Of a stretch of DNA of 64,000 bases, positions 49,450 to 58,467 are shown piece by piece. Where the stretch lies: the NCBI RefSeq assembly GCF_017305915.1, contig NZ_JAFKJN010000011.1, forward strand, positions 178,254 to 242,253, given 5' to 3'. The notes beneath the pieces were generated by a model. That model worked only from the letters and a program-made list of their open reading frames with translations. It did not search any database and was not told the DNA's origin. The translations under genes and the position numbers were made by a program. This DNA is from Reyranella sp. (GTDB lineage: Bacteria > Pseudomonadota > Alphaproteobacteria > Reyranellales > Reyranellaceae). Each line of letters opens with the position of its first letter. Position 1 is the stretch's first letter.

Positions 49450-50676
49450 ATGGACCTAGCCTTCAACGCCGAGGAGCTCGCCTTCCAGAAGGAAGTGCGC
49501 GACTGGATCACGGCCAACATGCCGCCGGAGGTGGCGGAGGAGAGCCGCCGCAGCCGCTCGAGCCACGTCTCCAGGGAGCGGCTGCTGCAGTGGCAGAAGA
49601 AGCTCTCGGAGAGGGGCTGGCTGGTGCCGAACTGGCCGAAGGAGTATGGCGGCACCGGCTGGAGCTCGACGCAGAAGTTCATCTTCGAGATGGAGATGGC
49701 GCGCGCCGACTCGCCGTACCTCTCCTCGTTCAGCCTCAAGATGGTCGCGCCCGTCCTGATGAAGTACGGCAGCGAGGCGCAGAAGAAGCGCTTCCTGCCC
49801 AAGATCGCCGCCGCCGAGGAGCTGTGGTGCCAGGGCTATTCGGAGCCGGGATCGGGCTCCGACCTCGCGAGCCTTCGCACGCGTGCCGAGCGGCAAAAGG
49901 ACGATAGTGGCGATCACTACGTCGTCAACGGTCAGAAGATCTGGACGACCAACGCCCATTGGGCCGACTGGATGTTCTGCCTGGTGCGGACCTCCAACGA
50001 AGGCAAGCGGCAGGAGGGCATCTCCTTCCTGCTGATCGACATGAAGACGCCGGGCATCCGAGTCGATCCGATCTACCTGGTCGACGGCACGCGCACGCCG
50101 ATGCGCCACGAGGTCAACCAGGTGTTCTTCACCGACGTGAAGGTGCCGGTCGAGAACCGGGTGGGCGAGGAGAACATGGGCTGGACCTACGCCAAGTACC
50201 TGCTCGAGTTCGAGCGCGGCGGCCAGGCGCACGGGCCCAGGCTGCGCAAGGCCTTCCGCCATCTGCAGACACTCTCGAAGACGCAGCTCGATGAGGGCGA
50301 GCCCTTGTCGGCGAGCCCGCACTGGCGCGAGAAGATGGCGGCGCTGGAGATGGAGCTCGACGCCGTCGAGATGAACGAATTGATGTTCTACTCGAGCCTG
50401 AAGACCGGCGACGCGCCGGGCAGCATGGCTTCGATCGTCAAGATGCGCGGCACCGAGGTCGGCCAGAAGATCACCGAGCTGGCGGTCGAGGCGGTCGGCT
50501 GGTACGGCACGCCCTTCACCGAGCTGCGCAACTACGACAGCAACGTCGTGCCGGTCGGCGGCGAGTATGTCGACGACGTGGCGCCGCGCTACTTCAACCA
50601 GCGCAAGACCACGATCTACGGCGGCTCGTCCGAGGTGCAGCGCAATGTGCTCGCCAAGGCGATGCTGGGGCTCTGA
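49450..50676 (+). CDS. Acyl-CoA dehydrogenase (second of a tandem pair)
   Basis: 408 residues, aligning with the preceding gene over its whole length, with shared blocks such as WCQGYSEPGSGSDLASLRT, EGISFLLIDMKTPGI and VGEEN-GWTYAKYLLEFERGG. The C-terminus IYGGSSEVQRNVLAKAMLGL is likewise conserved. The pair looks like a duplication with divergence. The substrate is unknown; both resemble the group acting on branched, aromatic or dicarboxylic acyl-CoAs (inference). Confidence 0.94.
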   Translation: MDLAFNAEELAFQKEVRDWITANMPPEVAEESRRSRSSHVSRERLLQWQKKLSERGWLVPNWPKEYGGTGWSSTQKFIFEMEMARADSPYLSSFSLKMVAPVLMKYGSEAQKKRFLPKIAAAEELWCQGYSEPGSGSDLASLRTRAERQKDDSGDHYVVNGQKIWTTNAHWADWMFCLVRTSNEGKRQEGISFLLIDMKTPGIRVDPIYLVDGTRTPMRHEVNQVFFTDVKVPVENRVGEENMGWTYAKYLLEFERGGQAHGPRLRKAFRHLQTLSKTQLDEGEPLSASPHWREKMAALEMELDAVEMNELMFYSSLKTGDAPGSMASIVKMRGTEVGQKITELAVEAVGWYGTPFTELRNYDSNVVPVGGEYVDDVAPRYFNQRKTTIYGGSSEVQRNVLAKAMLGL

Positions 50677-50679
50677 TCG

Positions 50680-51387
50680 TCAGCCTGCGGGCAGCTGCTC
50701 GAGCAGCCGACCCTTGCCGGGGAGAGGCGTGTCGACCTTCATGGCCTGCAGCACCGCCCACAGCGCCGCCTGATTGGTGGTGATCACCGGCTTGCCGAAC
50801 TGGCGCTCCCAGGCGGCGATCCGGTCCATGGTCGGGAAGTTGCCGCCGGGCACCACCAGCGCATCGATATCCGGCCGGTCGATCCGGCGGAACGCCGCCT
50901 CGACCAGGCTGGCGTCCATCTTGCCGATGGCATAGGCGTTGGTGGCGCCCAGGCTTTCCCAGGCGACCGTCTCGACGCCGTACTTGGTCTGGTAGTAGCG
51001 CCGGGCCCGTCCGATGACCTCTTCCGAATAGGGCGTCGCCATGGCGACGCGCGATGCCCCGAGCGCCTTCAGCGCCCGGCCGATCGCCTGTGCGGAGGTC
51101 AAGGACGGCACGCCCGATGCGTCGGTCATGCGCTTCACCGTCACCGCGTCGTAGTCGTCGGCGAACAGGCTCGCCGAGGTCTGCGCCAGCATGATCACCT
51201 CGACCCGCGCCTCGCCGAGCAGCTGCGCCTGATAGGCCACGTCGGCGTCCTTACTCGGCGAGAACGGCGTGTCGCCGCCCTTGCCGAGGCGCCCCGTGTG
51301 CACCTGCAGATCGGGGGCGAGGCGGCCGTATTCGATCTCGTTCGTGGTGTTGGTCGAGGGGACCAACATCCCAAAGTGTCGCGGCAT
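50680..51387 (-). CDS. Asp/Glu racemase superfamily protein (maleate isomerase-like)
   Basis: 235 residues. FGMLVPSTNTTNEIEYGRLA resembles the start of maleate cis-trans isomerase and arylmalonate decarboxylase, with an Asn-Thr rich loop. The usual first catalytic Cys is replaced here (EVIMLAQTSASLF has Thr/Ser), and the second Cys position reads DALVVPGGNFPT, also without Cys. Lack of both means the normal two-Cys chemistry is doubtful. It follows the CmcJ-type gene by 11 nt. Confidence 0.75.
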   Translation of the reverse strand: MPRHFGMLVPSTNTTNEIEYGRLAPDLQVHTGRLGKGGDTPFSPSKDADVAYQAQLLGEARVEVIMLAQTSASLFADDYDAVTVKRMTDASGVPSLTSAQAIGRALKALGASRVAMATPYSEEVIGRARRYYQTKYGVETVAWESLGATNAYAIGKMDASLVEAAFRRIDRPDIDALVVPGGNFPTMDRIAAWERQFGKPVITTNQAALWAVLQAMKVDTPLPGKGRLLEQLPAG

Positions 51388-51398
51388 GGCTCTCCTGA

Positions 51399-52679
51399 CT
51401 AGAAGAAGACATACGCCCGGACGACGACGTTCTTGCGGCAGCGCGCGTCGGCGGGCGCCGTCGGGTCGATGCAGGCGGTGTGGAAGGACCAGCGAGAAAC
51501 CGAACCATCGGTGACGGAGTCGTAGCACTTCAGCATCGAGACTTCCGTCGAGGTCTGCTTGGGAAACCAGTACCACTCGTGGGTCGGGCGATAGGTGAAG
51601 CGGGTGGTCTCGCCGACACGGTCGTCGTAGATCCTGTAGTTGTTGATGTAGGGCTGGTCGGCGAAGGAGGGCCAGGCGCAGAGCACGAAGGGGAACTGCT
51701 CGACCGTCTCCATCGGTTTGGCGAGATTGATCGACATGAACCGCCGCGACATCTTCCCGTCGGCCTCTTCCTCCGTGTAGTGCTGCGGACGCCCGAAGTT
51801 CCGCAGGTTCCTGGTCAGCAGCTCGCGGCAGCGCACGCGGCCGCTGTTGTCGTTCAGGTCGTTGTGCACGAGGTTGACGTAGCGGGCGTTCACGCCCGGG
51901 TTCTTGTTGTCCTGGTCTTCCGTCCGGTCGCCTGCGTAGTCCTTGTCGAAGACGTCATGGTTGTAGACCAGGGCATCGGTCGCGTCGGGGAAGAAGTCGA
52001 GAAGGAGCTTCTCGATCTCAGGGTAGAACACGCGCTCCACCTCGGCGGCATCGTAGAAGTTCGAGCACTTCGACTCGAGGTGCGCCAACGAGACGCCGAG
52101 CCGGTCCATGCATTCGGGGCTGCTGGGCGACAGGCCCGGGTAGTATTCGCCGATGCGCCGCGCGTCGCGCAGCACATGTGGGAAATAGAGGTTGCGCCGA
52201 CGGTTGTCTTCCTCGTTCTTGCGCAGGCGCGCGGCCATCTCGGCGTGCGCTGGGTCGTGCCAGATGGCGTTGGACGGAACGATGGAATAGCTCGGCCGTT
52301 CGTGGACGCTATAGGCCAGCGGCAGCACCACGCCGCCTTCCGGCGCCTTGAAGCTGTTCGATTCGCGAATGAACCTCACGCAGTCGTCGTAGTCGCGGAA
52401 CGCAAGGCCCCATCGGGTCTTGATCGGGCCCGGCGGGGCATTGTCGATCATGTCGATGACGCGCTGGCCCTCGCCGCCGGCGAGCTCGGCAAGCGCATCC
52501 TCGAGCGCCTTGGCGGTTCCCGCATCGCCGGACCGGTCGAAAGACACGTAGGACAGGCCGCCATTCGCCGCGATCGGGGGCGACTGCCCCTCCGTGAGCT
52601 GGAGCGGCGGCACATAGGGCGGCGAAGCCGTCTTGGAATTCGTTTCGGTGTTGTTCTCGATCACCTCGAGCGGGCTCAT
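51399..52679 (-). CDS. CmcJ/NvfI-type oxidoreductase
   Basis: 426 residues. The C-terminal half matches the CmcJ/NvfI (AsaB/GA4-desaturase-like) family: VYNHDVFDKDYAG, NLVHNDLNDNSGRVR (an H-x-D pair, a possible iron site), SINLAKPM, THEWYWFPKQTSTEVSMLKC and YDSVTDGSVSRWSFHTAC. It is about 120 residues longer at the N-terminus than typical members. Known relatives act in fungal and bacterial secondary metabolism. GGAGG precedes the ATG. It shares an operon with the racemase-family gene. Confidence 0.8.
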   Translation of the reverse strand: MSPLEVIENNTETNSKTASPPYVPPLQLTEGQSPPIAANGGLSYVSFDRSGDAGTAKALEDALAELAGGEGQRVIDMIDNAPPGPIKTRWGLAFRDYDDCVRFIRESNSFKAPEGGVVLPLAYSVHERPSYSIVPSNAIWHDPAHAEMAARLRKNEEDNRRRNLYFPHVLRDARRIGEYYPGLSPSSPECMDRLGVSLAHLESKCSNFYDAAEVERVFYPEIEKLLLDFFPDATDALVYNHDVFDKDYAGDRTEDQDNKNPGVNARYVNLVHNDLNDNSGRVRCRELLTRNLRNFGRPQHYTEEEADGKMSRRFMSINLAKPMETVEQFPFVLCAWPSFADQPYINNYRIYDDRVGETTRFTYRPTHEWYWFPKQTSTEVSMLKCYDSVTDGSVSRWSFHTACIDPTAPADARCRKNVVVRAYVFF

Positions 52680-52838
52680 GGCGCACCTCCGGTTCGTTCA
52701 GGCTACGGTGGCATACGAGCCCGGTGCTTTCCAGATCATGTATCTTTCCCGGTCATAAATCCGCGTCATGCGTGGAGCCCAAGGGCCATGGGCCTCTCGA
52801 TGCTATAAGCTGTCTCCGAATCAACACCGGGAAGCACA

Positions 52839-53855
52839 ATGGACTACCGCAATCTCGGCCGCGCCGGGCTCAAGGTCTCGGAGATCTGCCTCGGCACCAT
52901 GACCTTCGGCAACGGCGCCGACCAGGCCGGCGCCTTGCGCATGGTCGACGCGGCGCTGGCGGCGGGCGTCAACTTCTTCGACACCGCCAATTCCTATGTC
53001 GGCGGCACCTCGGAGGCCATGCTCGGCGAAGCATTGAAGGGCAAGCGGCACGAGGCGGTGATCGCCAGCAAGGTCTTCAACCCGATGGGTCCCCGGCCCA
53101 ACGATTCAGGCATGTCGCGGCTGCACATCAAGCAGCAGATCGAGGGCGTGCTGAAGCGGCTGCAGACCGACTACGTCGACATCTTCTTCATCCATCACGT
53201 CGACCATGCGACGCCGCTCGAGGAGATGCTGCGCGCCTTCGACGACCTCGTGCGCGACGGCAAGGTGCTCTACACCGCCTGCTCGAACTTCGAGGCGTGG
53301 CGGCTGATGGAAGCGCTGTGGCTGAGCGAGGTCAACGGCTGGGAGAAGTTCGCCTGCTATCAGCCGCAATACAGCCTGGTGGTGCGCGACATCGACGAGG
53401 AGATCGTGCCGGTGCTGCAGCTCAAGGGGCTAGGCTGCGTGGCCTGGTCGCCGCTCGGCAGCGGCTATCTCACCGGCAAGTACACGCCGGGTAGCCTCAA
53501 GGTCCAGGGTAGCCGCTCGGCCGAGGGCTGGGGTTTCCAGAGCCGCTTCTTCGCGCCCAACCATGCCGAGATCCTGCAGACCCTGCTCGATGTCGCGAAG
53601 GAGCTCGGCAAGTCGCCGGCACAGGTGGCCTTGCGCTGGGTGATGGACCAGCCGTTCATGACCTCGGCGATCGTCGGCGCCCGCAATGCCGAGCAGCTCG
53701 GCGAAACGCTGAAGGCCGGCGGCTGGCGCCTGCCGGTGCAAGCGCTCGACAGGCTCAACAAGGTCTCGGCGCGGCCGTGGCGCTATCCGCGCGCCTTCGA
53801 GGATCCGCTGCCCGAGCGGCGCAAGTCCGCCATCAAAATGCCGGGGATGAGCTAG
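52839..53855 (+). CDS. Aldo/keto reductase
   Basis: 338 residues, TIM barrel. The catalytic set is seen: Asp and Tyr in FFDTANSYVGGTSEAMLGEA, Lys in AVIASKVFNPMG and His in DIFFIHHVD. The NADPH site is GSGYLTGKYTPG and VGARNAEQLGE. The subgroup is that of YajO/GRP general stress proteins. It reduces an aldehyde or ketone, unknown which. It diverges from the CmcJ-type gene with a 159-nt gap that shows no clear motif. Confidence 0.92.
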   Translation: MDYRNLGRAGLKVSEICLGTMTFGNGADQAGALRMVDAALAAGVNFFDTANSYVGGTSEAMLGEALKGKRHEAVIASKVFNPMGPRPNDSGMSRLHIKQQIEGVLKRLQTDYVDIFFIHHVDHATPLEEMLRAFDDLVRDGKVLYTACSNFEAWRLMEALWLSEVNGWEKFACYQPQYSLVVRDIDEEIVPVLQLKGLGCVAWSPLGSGYLTGKYTPGSLKVQGSRSAEGWGFQSRFFAPNHAEILQTLLDVAKELGKSPAQVALRWVMDQPFMTSAIVGARNAEQLGETLKAGGWRLPVQALDRLNKVSARPWRYPRAFEDPLPERRKSAIKMPGMS

Positions 53856-53874
53856 ACCGTCGGCCGGCGGTGCG

Positions 53875-55734
53875 ATGAGCGATCCCCGGACCATTCCCAA
53901 CCCGCGCACCTTCAAGGAGCGCTTCGGCGCCCTGCGCACCCTGCGGCCATTCCTGGCCATGGTGTGGAGCATCGGCCCCGGCCTGACGGCCGGAGCGCTG
54001 CTGCTGCGGCTGGTGCGGGCGATGGTGCCGGTGGCCAGCCTCTATGTCGGCAAGCTGATCATCGACGACGTCGTGCATCTGGTGCAGATGCCGGACCGTC
54101 CGACGACTTTCGACGGCTGGATGCAGAGCGGGCAGCTGACCTACCTCGGCGTGCTGCTCCTGGCCGAGTTCGGCATCGCCGTGCTGGCGGACGTGCTGGG
54201 CCGGGGCATCGAGCTCGCCGAGAACCTGCTGGCCGAGCAGGTCACCAACGGCTCCAGCGTGCGGCTGATGGAGCATGCCGCCACGCTCGACCTCGAGGAC
54301 TTCGAGGATGCCGAGTTCCAGGACCAGCTCGAGCGCGCGCGGCGTCAGACCAGCGGCCGCCTGACCCTGATGGCCCAGCTGTTCAACCAGGCGCAGCAGG
54401 GGATCACCGTCGCGACCCTGATCGTCGGCCTGGCGGTCTATGCGCCGTTCCTGATCCTGCTGCTGGCGCTTGCGCTGGTGCCGGCCTTCCTGACCGAGGC
54501 GCATTTCAACGCGCGGACCTACTCGCTCGATTTCGGCCGCACGCCCGAGCGGCGCGAGCTCGACTATGTGCGCCAGACGGCGGCGAGCGTGGAGACCGCC
54601 AAGGAAGTGAAGATCTTCGGCCTGCACGGCTTCCTGATCGGTCACTACAAGCGCCTGGCGGCCAAATTCTACGAGGACAACCGCGCGCTGGCGAGCCGGC
54701 GCGCGGTGTGGGGCAGCCTGTTCGCTGCCGTCGGCACCGTGGGCTATTACGCCGCCTATGCCTACATCGTGTGGCGCACGCTGCACGGCGACTTCTCGAT
54801 CGGCGACCTGACGTTCCTGTCGGGCTCGTTCCTGCGCCTGCGCGGCCTGCTGGAGTTCCTGCTGTTCGGATTCTCGTCGGTGGCAGGGCAGGCGCTCTAT
54901 CTCAACGACCTGTTCTCCTTCTTCCGCACCCGACCCGAGATCGTGTCGCCGGCCAACGGGCTGCCGTTCCCGCAGCCGATCCGCCAGGGCTTCGTGTTCG
55001 AGGATGTCGGCTTCATCTATCCTGGCGCCGACCGCTGGGCGGTGCGCCATCTCGACTTCACTCTCAAAGCAGGCGAGGCGGTGGCGCTGGTCGGCGAGAA
55101 CGGCGCCGGCAAGACCACGCTGGTGAAGCTGCTGACCCGGCTCTACGACCCGGACGAGGGGCGCATCCTGCTCGACGGCCGCGATCTGCGCGAATACGAC
55201 CTCACCGGGCTGCGCGGCAGCATGGGCGTTATCTTCCAGGACTTCGTGCGCTACAACTTCACGGCCGGCGACAACATCGCGGTCGGCCGCATCGAGGCGC
55301 GCGACGACCATGCCCGCATCGAGCGCGCCGCCGGGCGCAGCCAGGCCGACGAGGTGATCGCCGGCCTGCCCGGCGGCTATGCCCAGCGCATCGGCAAGCG
55401 CTTCAAGAACGGCGTCGAGCTGTCGGGCGGCGAATGGCAGAAGGTGGCGATCGCCCGCGCCTACATGCGCGAGGCCGAGGTGCTGATCCTCGACGAGCCG
55501 ACCGCCGCGCTCGACGCCCGCGCCGAGTTCGAGGTCTTCCAGCGTTTCAAGGAGCTCAGTCGCGGCAAGACCGCGGTGCTGATCTCGCACCGATTCTCGA
55601 GCGTGCGAATGGCCGATCGCATCTTCGTGCTGGCCGACGGCAAGGTCGTGGCCGCCGGCACGCACGAGGAGCTGGTGGCCCAGCCCGGGCTCTACGCCGA
55701 GCTGTTCGAGCTGCAAGCGGCAGGTTACCGCTAG
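53875..55734 (+). CDS. ABC exporter, fused permease and ATPase
   Basis: 619 residues: six membrane helices to about 330 and an ATPase domain from about 370. Walker A is ALVGENGAGKTTLVKLL, signature VELSGGEWQKVAIARA, Walker B VLILDEPTAAL and the switch His VLISHRFSS. Half-exporters dimerise to move lipids, peptides or drugs outward. It lies 19 nt after the aldo/keto reductase gene. Its end overlaps the TauD gene on the other strand by 4 nt. Confidence 0.93.
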   Translation: MSDPRTIPNPRTFKERFGALRTLRPFLAMVWSIGPGLTAGALLLRLVRAMVPVASLYVGKLIIDDVVHLVQMPDRPTTFDGWMQSGQLTYLGVLLLAEFGIAVLADVLGRGIELAENLLAEQVTNGSSVRLMEHAATLDLEDFEDAEFQDQLERARRQTSGRLTLMAQLFNQAQQGITVATLIVGLAVYAPFLILLLALALVPAFLTEAHFNARTYSLDFGRTPERRELDYVRQTAASVETAKEVKIFGLHGFLIGHYKRLAAKFYEDNRALASRRAVWGSLFAAVGTVGYYAAYAYIVWRTLHGDFSIGDLTFLSGSFLRLRGLLEFLLFGFSSVAGQALYLNDLFSFFRTRPEIVSPANGLPFPQPIRQGFVFEDVGFIYPGADRWAVRHLDFTLKAGEAVALVGENGAGKTTLVKLLTRLYDPDEGRILLDGRDLREYDLTGLRGSMGVIFQDFVRYNFTAGDNIAVGRIEARDDHARIERAAGRSQADEVIAGLPGGYAQRIGKRFKNGVELSGGEWQKVAIARAYMREAEVLILDEPTAALDARAEFEVFQRFKELSRGKTAVLISHRFSSVRMADRIFVLADGKVVAAGTHEELVAQPGLYAELFELQAAGYR

Positions 55735-56609
55735 CCCGCCAGCACCGGCTCGCCGACGATCTGGGTGCGGTGCATCAGACGGCGCAGGCCTTCGTCGAAG
55801 GCGTCGCGGCGGTGCATGACGCAGCGGTTGTCCCACATCACGAGGTCGCCGATCCGCCACTTCTGGTACCAGGCGAAGCGGTCCTGCGTGGCATGCGCCC
55901 AAACCGCATCGAGCAGCTTCTCGCTCTCCTCGATGCTCAGCCCGTGGATGTAGGCGCCCGGCCGGCGGCCGAGGAACAGCGCCTTGCGCTGGGTCACCGG
56001 ATGCAGGCGGACGAGGGGATGCACCGCGCCCGGCGTCTTGCTGACGTCGTAGGTGGTCTGGAAACCCTTGCGCAACTCGCCTGCCGAGTTGCGGCTCGAA
56101 TCGTGGATGCAGGTCTTGCCCTCGATCGCGCGTTTGAGCTCGTCGGGCAGCGTCTCGTAGGCCGCGTACATGTTGAGGAAGCCGGTGTTGCCGCCGTCGG
56201 GCGGCACCTCGAGCGCGTACAGCAGCGAGGCGCGCGGCGGTAGCGGGTTGTAGGACATGTCGGTGTGCCAGACGAGCTCGTAGGAACCGAGCCCGCCCAT
56301 CGCCTTGCCGTTCTTCTTGACGTTGGCGATCACCGCCACCCATTCCCGCGCCTGGTCGACCACGCCGGAATCCATGCGGTCGAAGCCGGCGGCGGCGATC
56401 GGCACGCGATCGAGCTCGCCGAAGCGGGCGCTGAAGGTCATCAGCGTCGGGTCGTCGATCTTCTGGCCGGAGAAGCGCAGCACCAGATGCTCGCCCCAGG
56501 CTTCGGCGATCGTCTTGAACGTGGCATCGCTCACCGGCTGGGAGAGGTCGACGCCATACACGTCCGCTCCGAGGGCGCCCCCGGTCGGCTGGATCCAGAT
56601 CTCGCTCAT
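55731..56609 (-). CDS. TauD/TfdA-family Fe(II)/2-oxoglutarate dioxygenase
   Basis: 292 residues. VWHTDMSYNPLPP carries the His-x-Asp, DNRCVMHRRDAFDEG the distal His, and RRLMHRTQI the Arg that binds 2-oxoglutarate. The enzyme hydroxylates or desulfonates a small carboxylate or sulfonate with release of CO2 and succinate. The start is 10 nt from the ATP-grasp stop, so it belongs to the same operon. Confidence 0.92.
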   Translation of the reverse strand: MSEIWIQPTGGALGADVYGVDLSQPVSDATFKTIAEAWGEHLVLRFSGQKIDDPTLMTFSARFGELDRVPIAAAGFDRMDSGVVDQAREWVAVIANVKKNGKAMGGLGSYELVWHTDMSYNPLPPRASLLYALEVPPDGGNTGFLNMYAAYETLPDELKRAIEGKTCIHDSSRNSAGELRKGFQTTYDVSKTPGAVHPLVRLHPVTQRKALFLGRRPGAYIHGLSIEESEKLLDAVWAHATQDRFAWYQKWRIGDLVMWDNRCVMHRRDAFDEGLRRLMHRTQIVGEPVLAG

Positions 56610-56619
56610 CGGACGCTCC

Positions 56620-57750
56620 TCACCTGAAATAATGCGGCACGAAGCGGCTGTTGTTGTGGGTGATGCGCCGTTCGTCCTCGCGCATGCCCACGCCGGCCGC
56701 CTTGCCCTCGATCACCCACGAGCCCGTCACCGCGTGATTGCCGTCGAACACCGGCAACGGCTGATAGGCCTGGTAGACGAAACCTTCCTGACCGTAGCTC
56801 CCGCCGGCGGTGTCGAACAAGCCGGGACCGACCACGGTCACGTTATGGCCCTCGCGGCCGAAGATCGGCTTCTTCACGTACGAGCCTTTCAGGTCGGCAT
56901 GCTCGGTAGCGAACGCCGGCAGAAGATTTTCGTGGTTCGGAAATCCCTCCCACAGCAGCGGCAGCAGCATCTTGTTGCTGAGGATCATCTTCCAGGCCGG
57001 CTCGAGGAAGGCCGTGGTGTCGGTCAGCACGTGCGCGCCGAACTGCTCGCGCACCATCCATTCCCAGGGATAGAGCTTGGCCATCACCCGGATCGGCATC
57101 TCGTCGGGATCGGTGAAGCGCTTGCCGTTCCAGCCGATCTGCGGCACCGCGAGCGGCTTGCCGGCGAGGCCGGCCTGCAGGGCGGTGTCGCGCATGTACT
57201 CCGAGGTCGCGAGGTCCTCGGGCTGGTCCTCGAAGCGTGCGAAGTGGACCAGCGCCTCCGACGACAGGCGCTTCAGGATCCCGCGCCATGCCTCGATCAG
57301 CCGCTCGTGGATCGAGTTGAACTGGTCGGCGTCGGGCTTCACGTCCTTCAGCCAGTGCCACTGGATCACCGCTGCCTCGTAGAGCGCAGTCGGCGTGTCG
57401 GCGTTGTACTCCAGCAGCTTCGGCGGGCCTTTGCCGTCGTAGGCGAGATCGAAGCGGCCGACGATCGTCGGGTCGCCGCGCCGCCACACCGCGGCGATGT
57501 AGTCGCCCCAGGCCGGCGGGATGCGCATGCGCTCCCAGAGCTCGTTGGAGACCACGTGCTCGACCGCCTTGAGGCATAGCTCGTGCAGCGTCTCGGTCGC
57601 GGCCTCGAGCTGATCGACCTCGTCCGAGGTGAAGGCATAGCAGGCCTGCTCGGTCCAGTAAGCCTTGCCGTCCATGACGTAGTAGTCGAAGCCGAGCTGT
57701 TCGAGCTTGTTCTGCCAGCCCGGGCGCGGGGCGACCGTCTCACGCTGCAT
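56620..57750 (-). CDS. Glutathionylspermidine synthase-like ATP-grasp ligase (YgiC/YjfC family)
   Basis: 376 residues comprising only the ATP-grasp synthetase part. GRFDLAYDGKGPPKLLEYNA (conserved RxD-N) begins the substrate site; ATP-binding blocks are GSYVKKPIFGREGHNV and GFVYQAYQPLP; ITHNNSRFVPHYF closes the protein as in YgiC. E. coli Gss carries an extra amidase domain, lacking here. The family joins a peptide to an amine; the actual substrates of the YgiC/YjfC branch are unproven. It follows the 94-residue gene by 2 nt. Confidence 0.9.
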   Translation of the reverse strand: MQRETVAPRPGWQNKLEQLGFDYYVMDGKAYWTEQACYAFTSDEVDQLEAATETLHELCLKAVEHVVSNELWERMRIPPAWGDYIAAVWRRGDPTIVGRFDLAYDGKGPPKLLEYNADTPTALYEAAVIQWHWLKDVKPDADQFNSIHERLIEAWRGILKRLSSEALVHFARFEDQPEDLATSEYMRDTALQAGLAGKPLAVPQIGWNGKRFTDPDEMPIRVMAKLYPWEWMVREQFGAHVLTDTTAFLEPAWKMILSNKMLLPLLWEGFPNHENLLPAFATEHADLKGSYVKKPIFGREGHNVTVVGPGLFDTAGGSYGQEGFVYQAYQPLPVFDGNHAVTGSWVIEGKAAGVGMREDERRITHNNSRFVPHYFR

Positions 57751-57752
57751 CG

Positions 57753-58037
57753 TCAGCTCGCCGTCGTGCCGTGCTCGCCGGCCGAGCCGCCGAAGCCGCC
57801 GCGTTGGCTGGGCTGGGCCTGCGTCGTCGATGGCGTCGTCGCGGTGGTGCTGGGGGCCGTCACCGCCGTGCCGCGCAAAAAAGGATTGCCCATGAGCCAC
57901 AGCCACGGCCAGAAGCCCATGCCGCCGCCCATGATCCCGGGCGTGCAGGAGAAGAGCAGGGCGGCGCCCGCGATGCCCATCAGCACGAGCTTGATGGCTC
58001 GGGAGGCACGCGGGCGGTTGTCGGGCGGCATCGTCAT
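57753..58037 (-). CDS. Small membrane or lipoprotein in the DUF350/ATP-grasp operon
   Basis: 94 residues: a basic N-terminus, one hydrophobic helix (IKLVLMGIAGAALLFSC, a poor lipobox), then GGGMGFWPWLWLMGNPF and a Thr/Ser/Gly-rich tail. No named family. Spaced 1 nt from DUF350 and 2 nt from the ATP-grasp gene, so it is almost surely real and co-translated. The place suggests a membrane partner or substrate of the ligase (inference). Confidence 0.75.
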   Translation of the reverse strand: MTMPPDNRPRASRAIKLVLMGIAGAALLFSCTPGIMGGGMGFWPWLWLMGNPFLRGTAVTAPSTTATTPSTTQAQPSQRGGFGGSAGEHGTTAS

Positions 58038-58038
58038 G

Positions 58039-58449
58039 TCAGGTCGTCAAGCAGGCCGCGTTGATCAGGCCGAAGCTGAGCGCGAAGCCGCCGGCGGTGA
58101 TGCCCGAAGCGGCCTCGTTGGCCTCGATCGCCTGCCTGAGCTGCGGCATCAGCAGGCGCAGCACGATGTGCACGCCGACCTGAACCAGCAGCGCCACCAG
58201 CGACCACAGCACCACGTCGGTGAGCGACGACGAATGGGCGATGGTGTTGGCGAGCGGCAGGCAGAAGCCCAGCAGCGCGCCGATCATCGCGATCGCCGCC
58301 GCCGAATTGCCAGCGCGGATCAGGGCGAACTCGCGCCACGGCGTGACCAGCACGTAGATCCACAGGAACAGGCCCGCCAGCGCGAAACCCGTCACGACGT
58401 AGCGCACGAAGTTGGGGAAGGCCGCGGCCAGCCAGCTCAGCTCGGGCAT
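58039..58449 (-). CDS. DUF350 membrane protein (YjfL-like)
   Basis: 136 residues with four hydrophobic helices. ALIRAGNSAAAIAMIGALLG is the hallmark of DUF350, which often comes twice in longer proteins; here a second half appears as ITAGGFALSFGLINAAC. The function is unknown. Association with YjfC/YgiC ATP-grasp ligases is known from E. coli yjfL-yjfM-yjfC. It starts the block of three tight genes. Confidence 0.88.
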   Translation of the reverse strand: MPELSWLAAAFPNFVRYVVTGFALAGLFLWIYVLVTPWREFALIRAGNSAAAIAMIGALLGFCLPLANTIAHSSSLTDVVLWSLVALLVQVGVHIVLRLLMPQLRQAIEANEAASGITAGGFALSFGLINAACLTT

Positions 58450-58467
58450 GCCGCGACTTTCCGCTGC

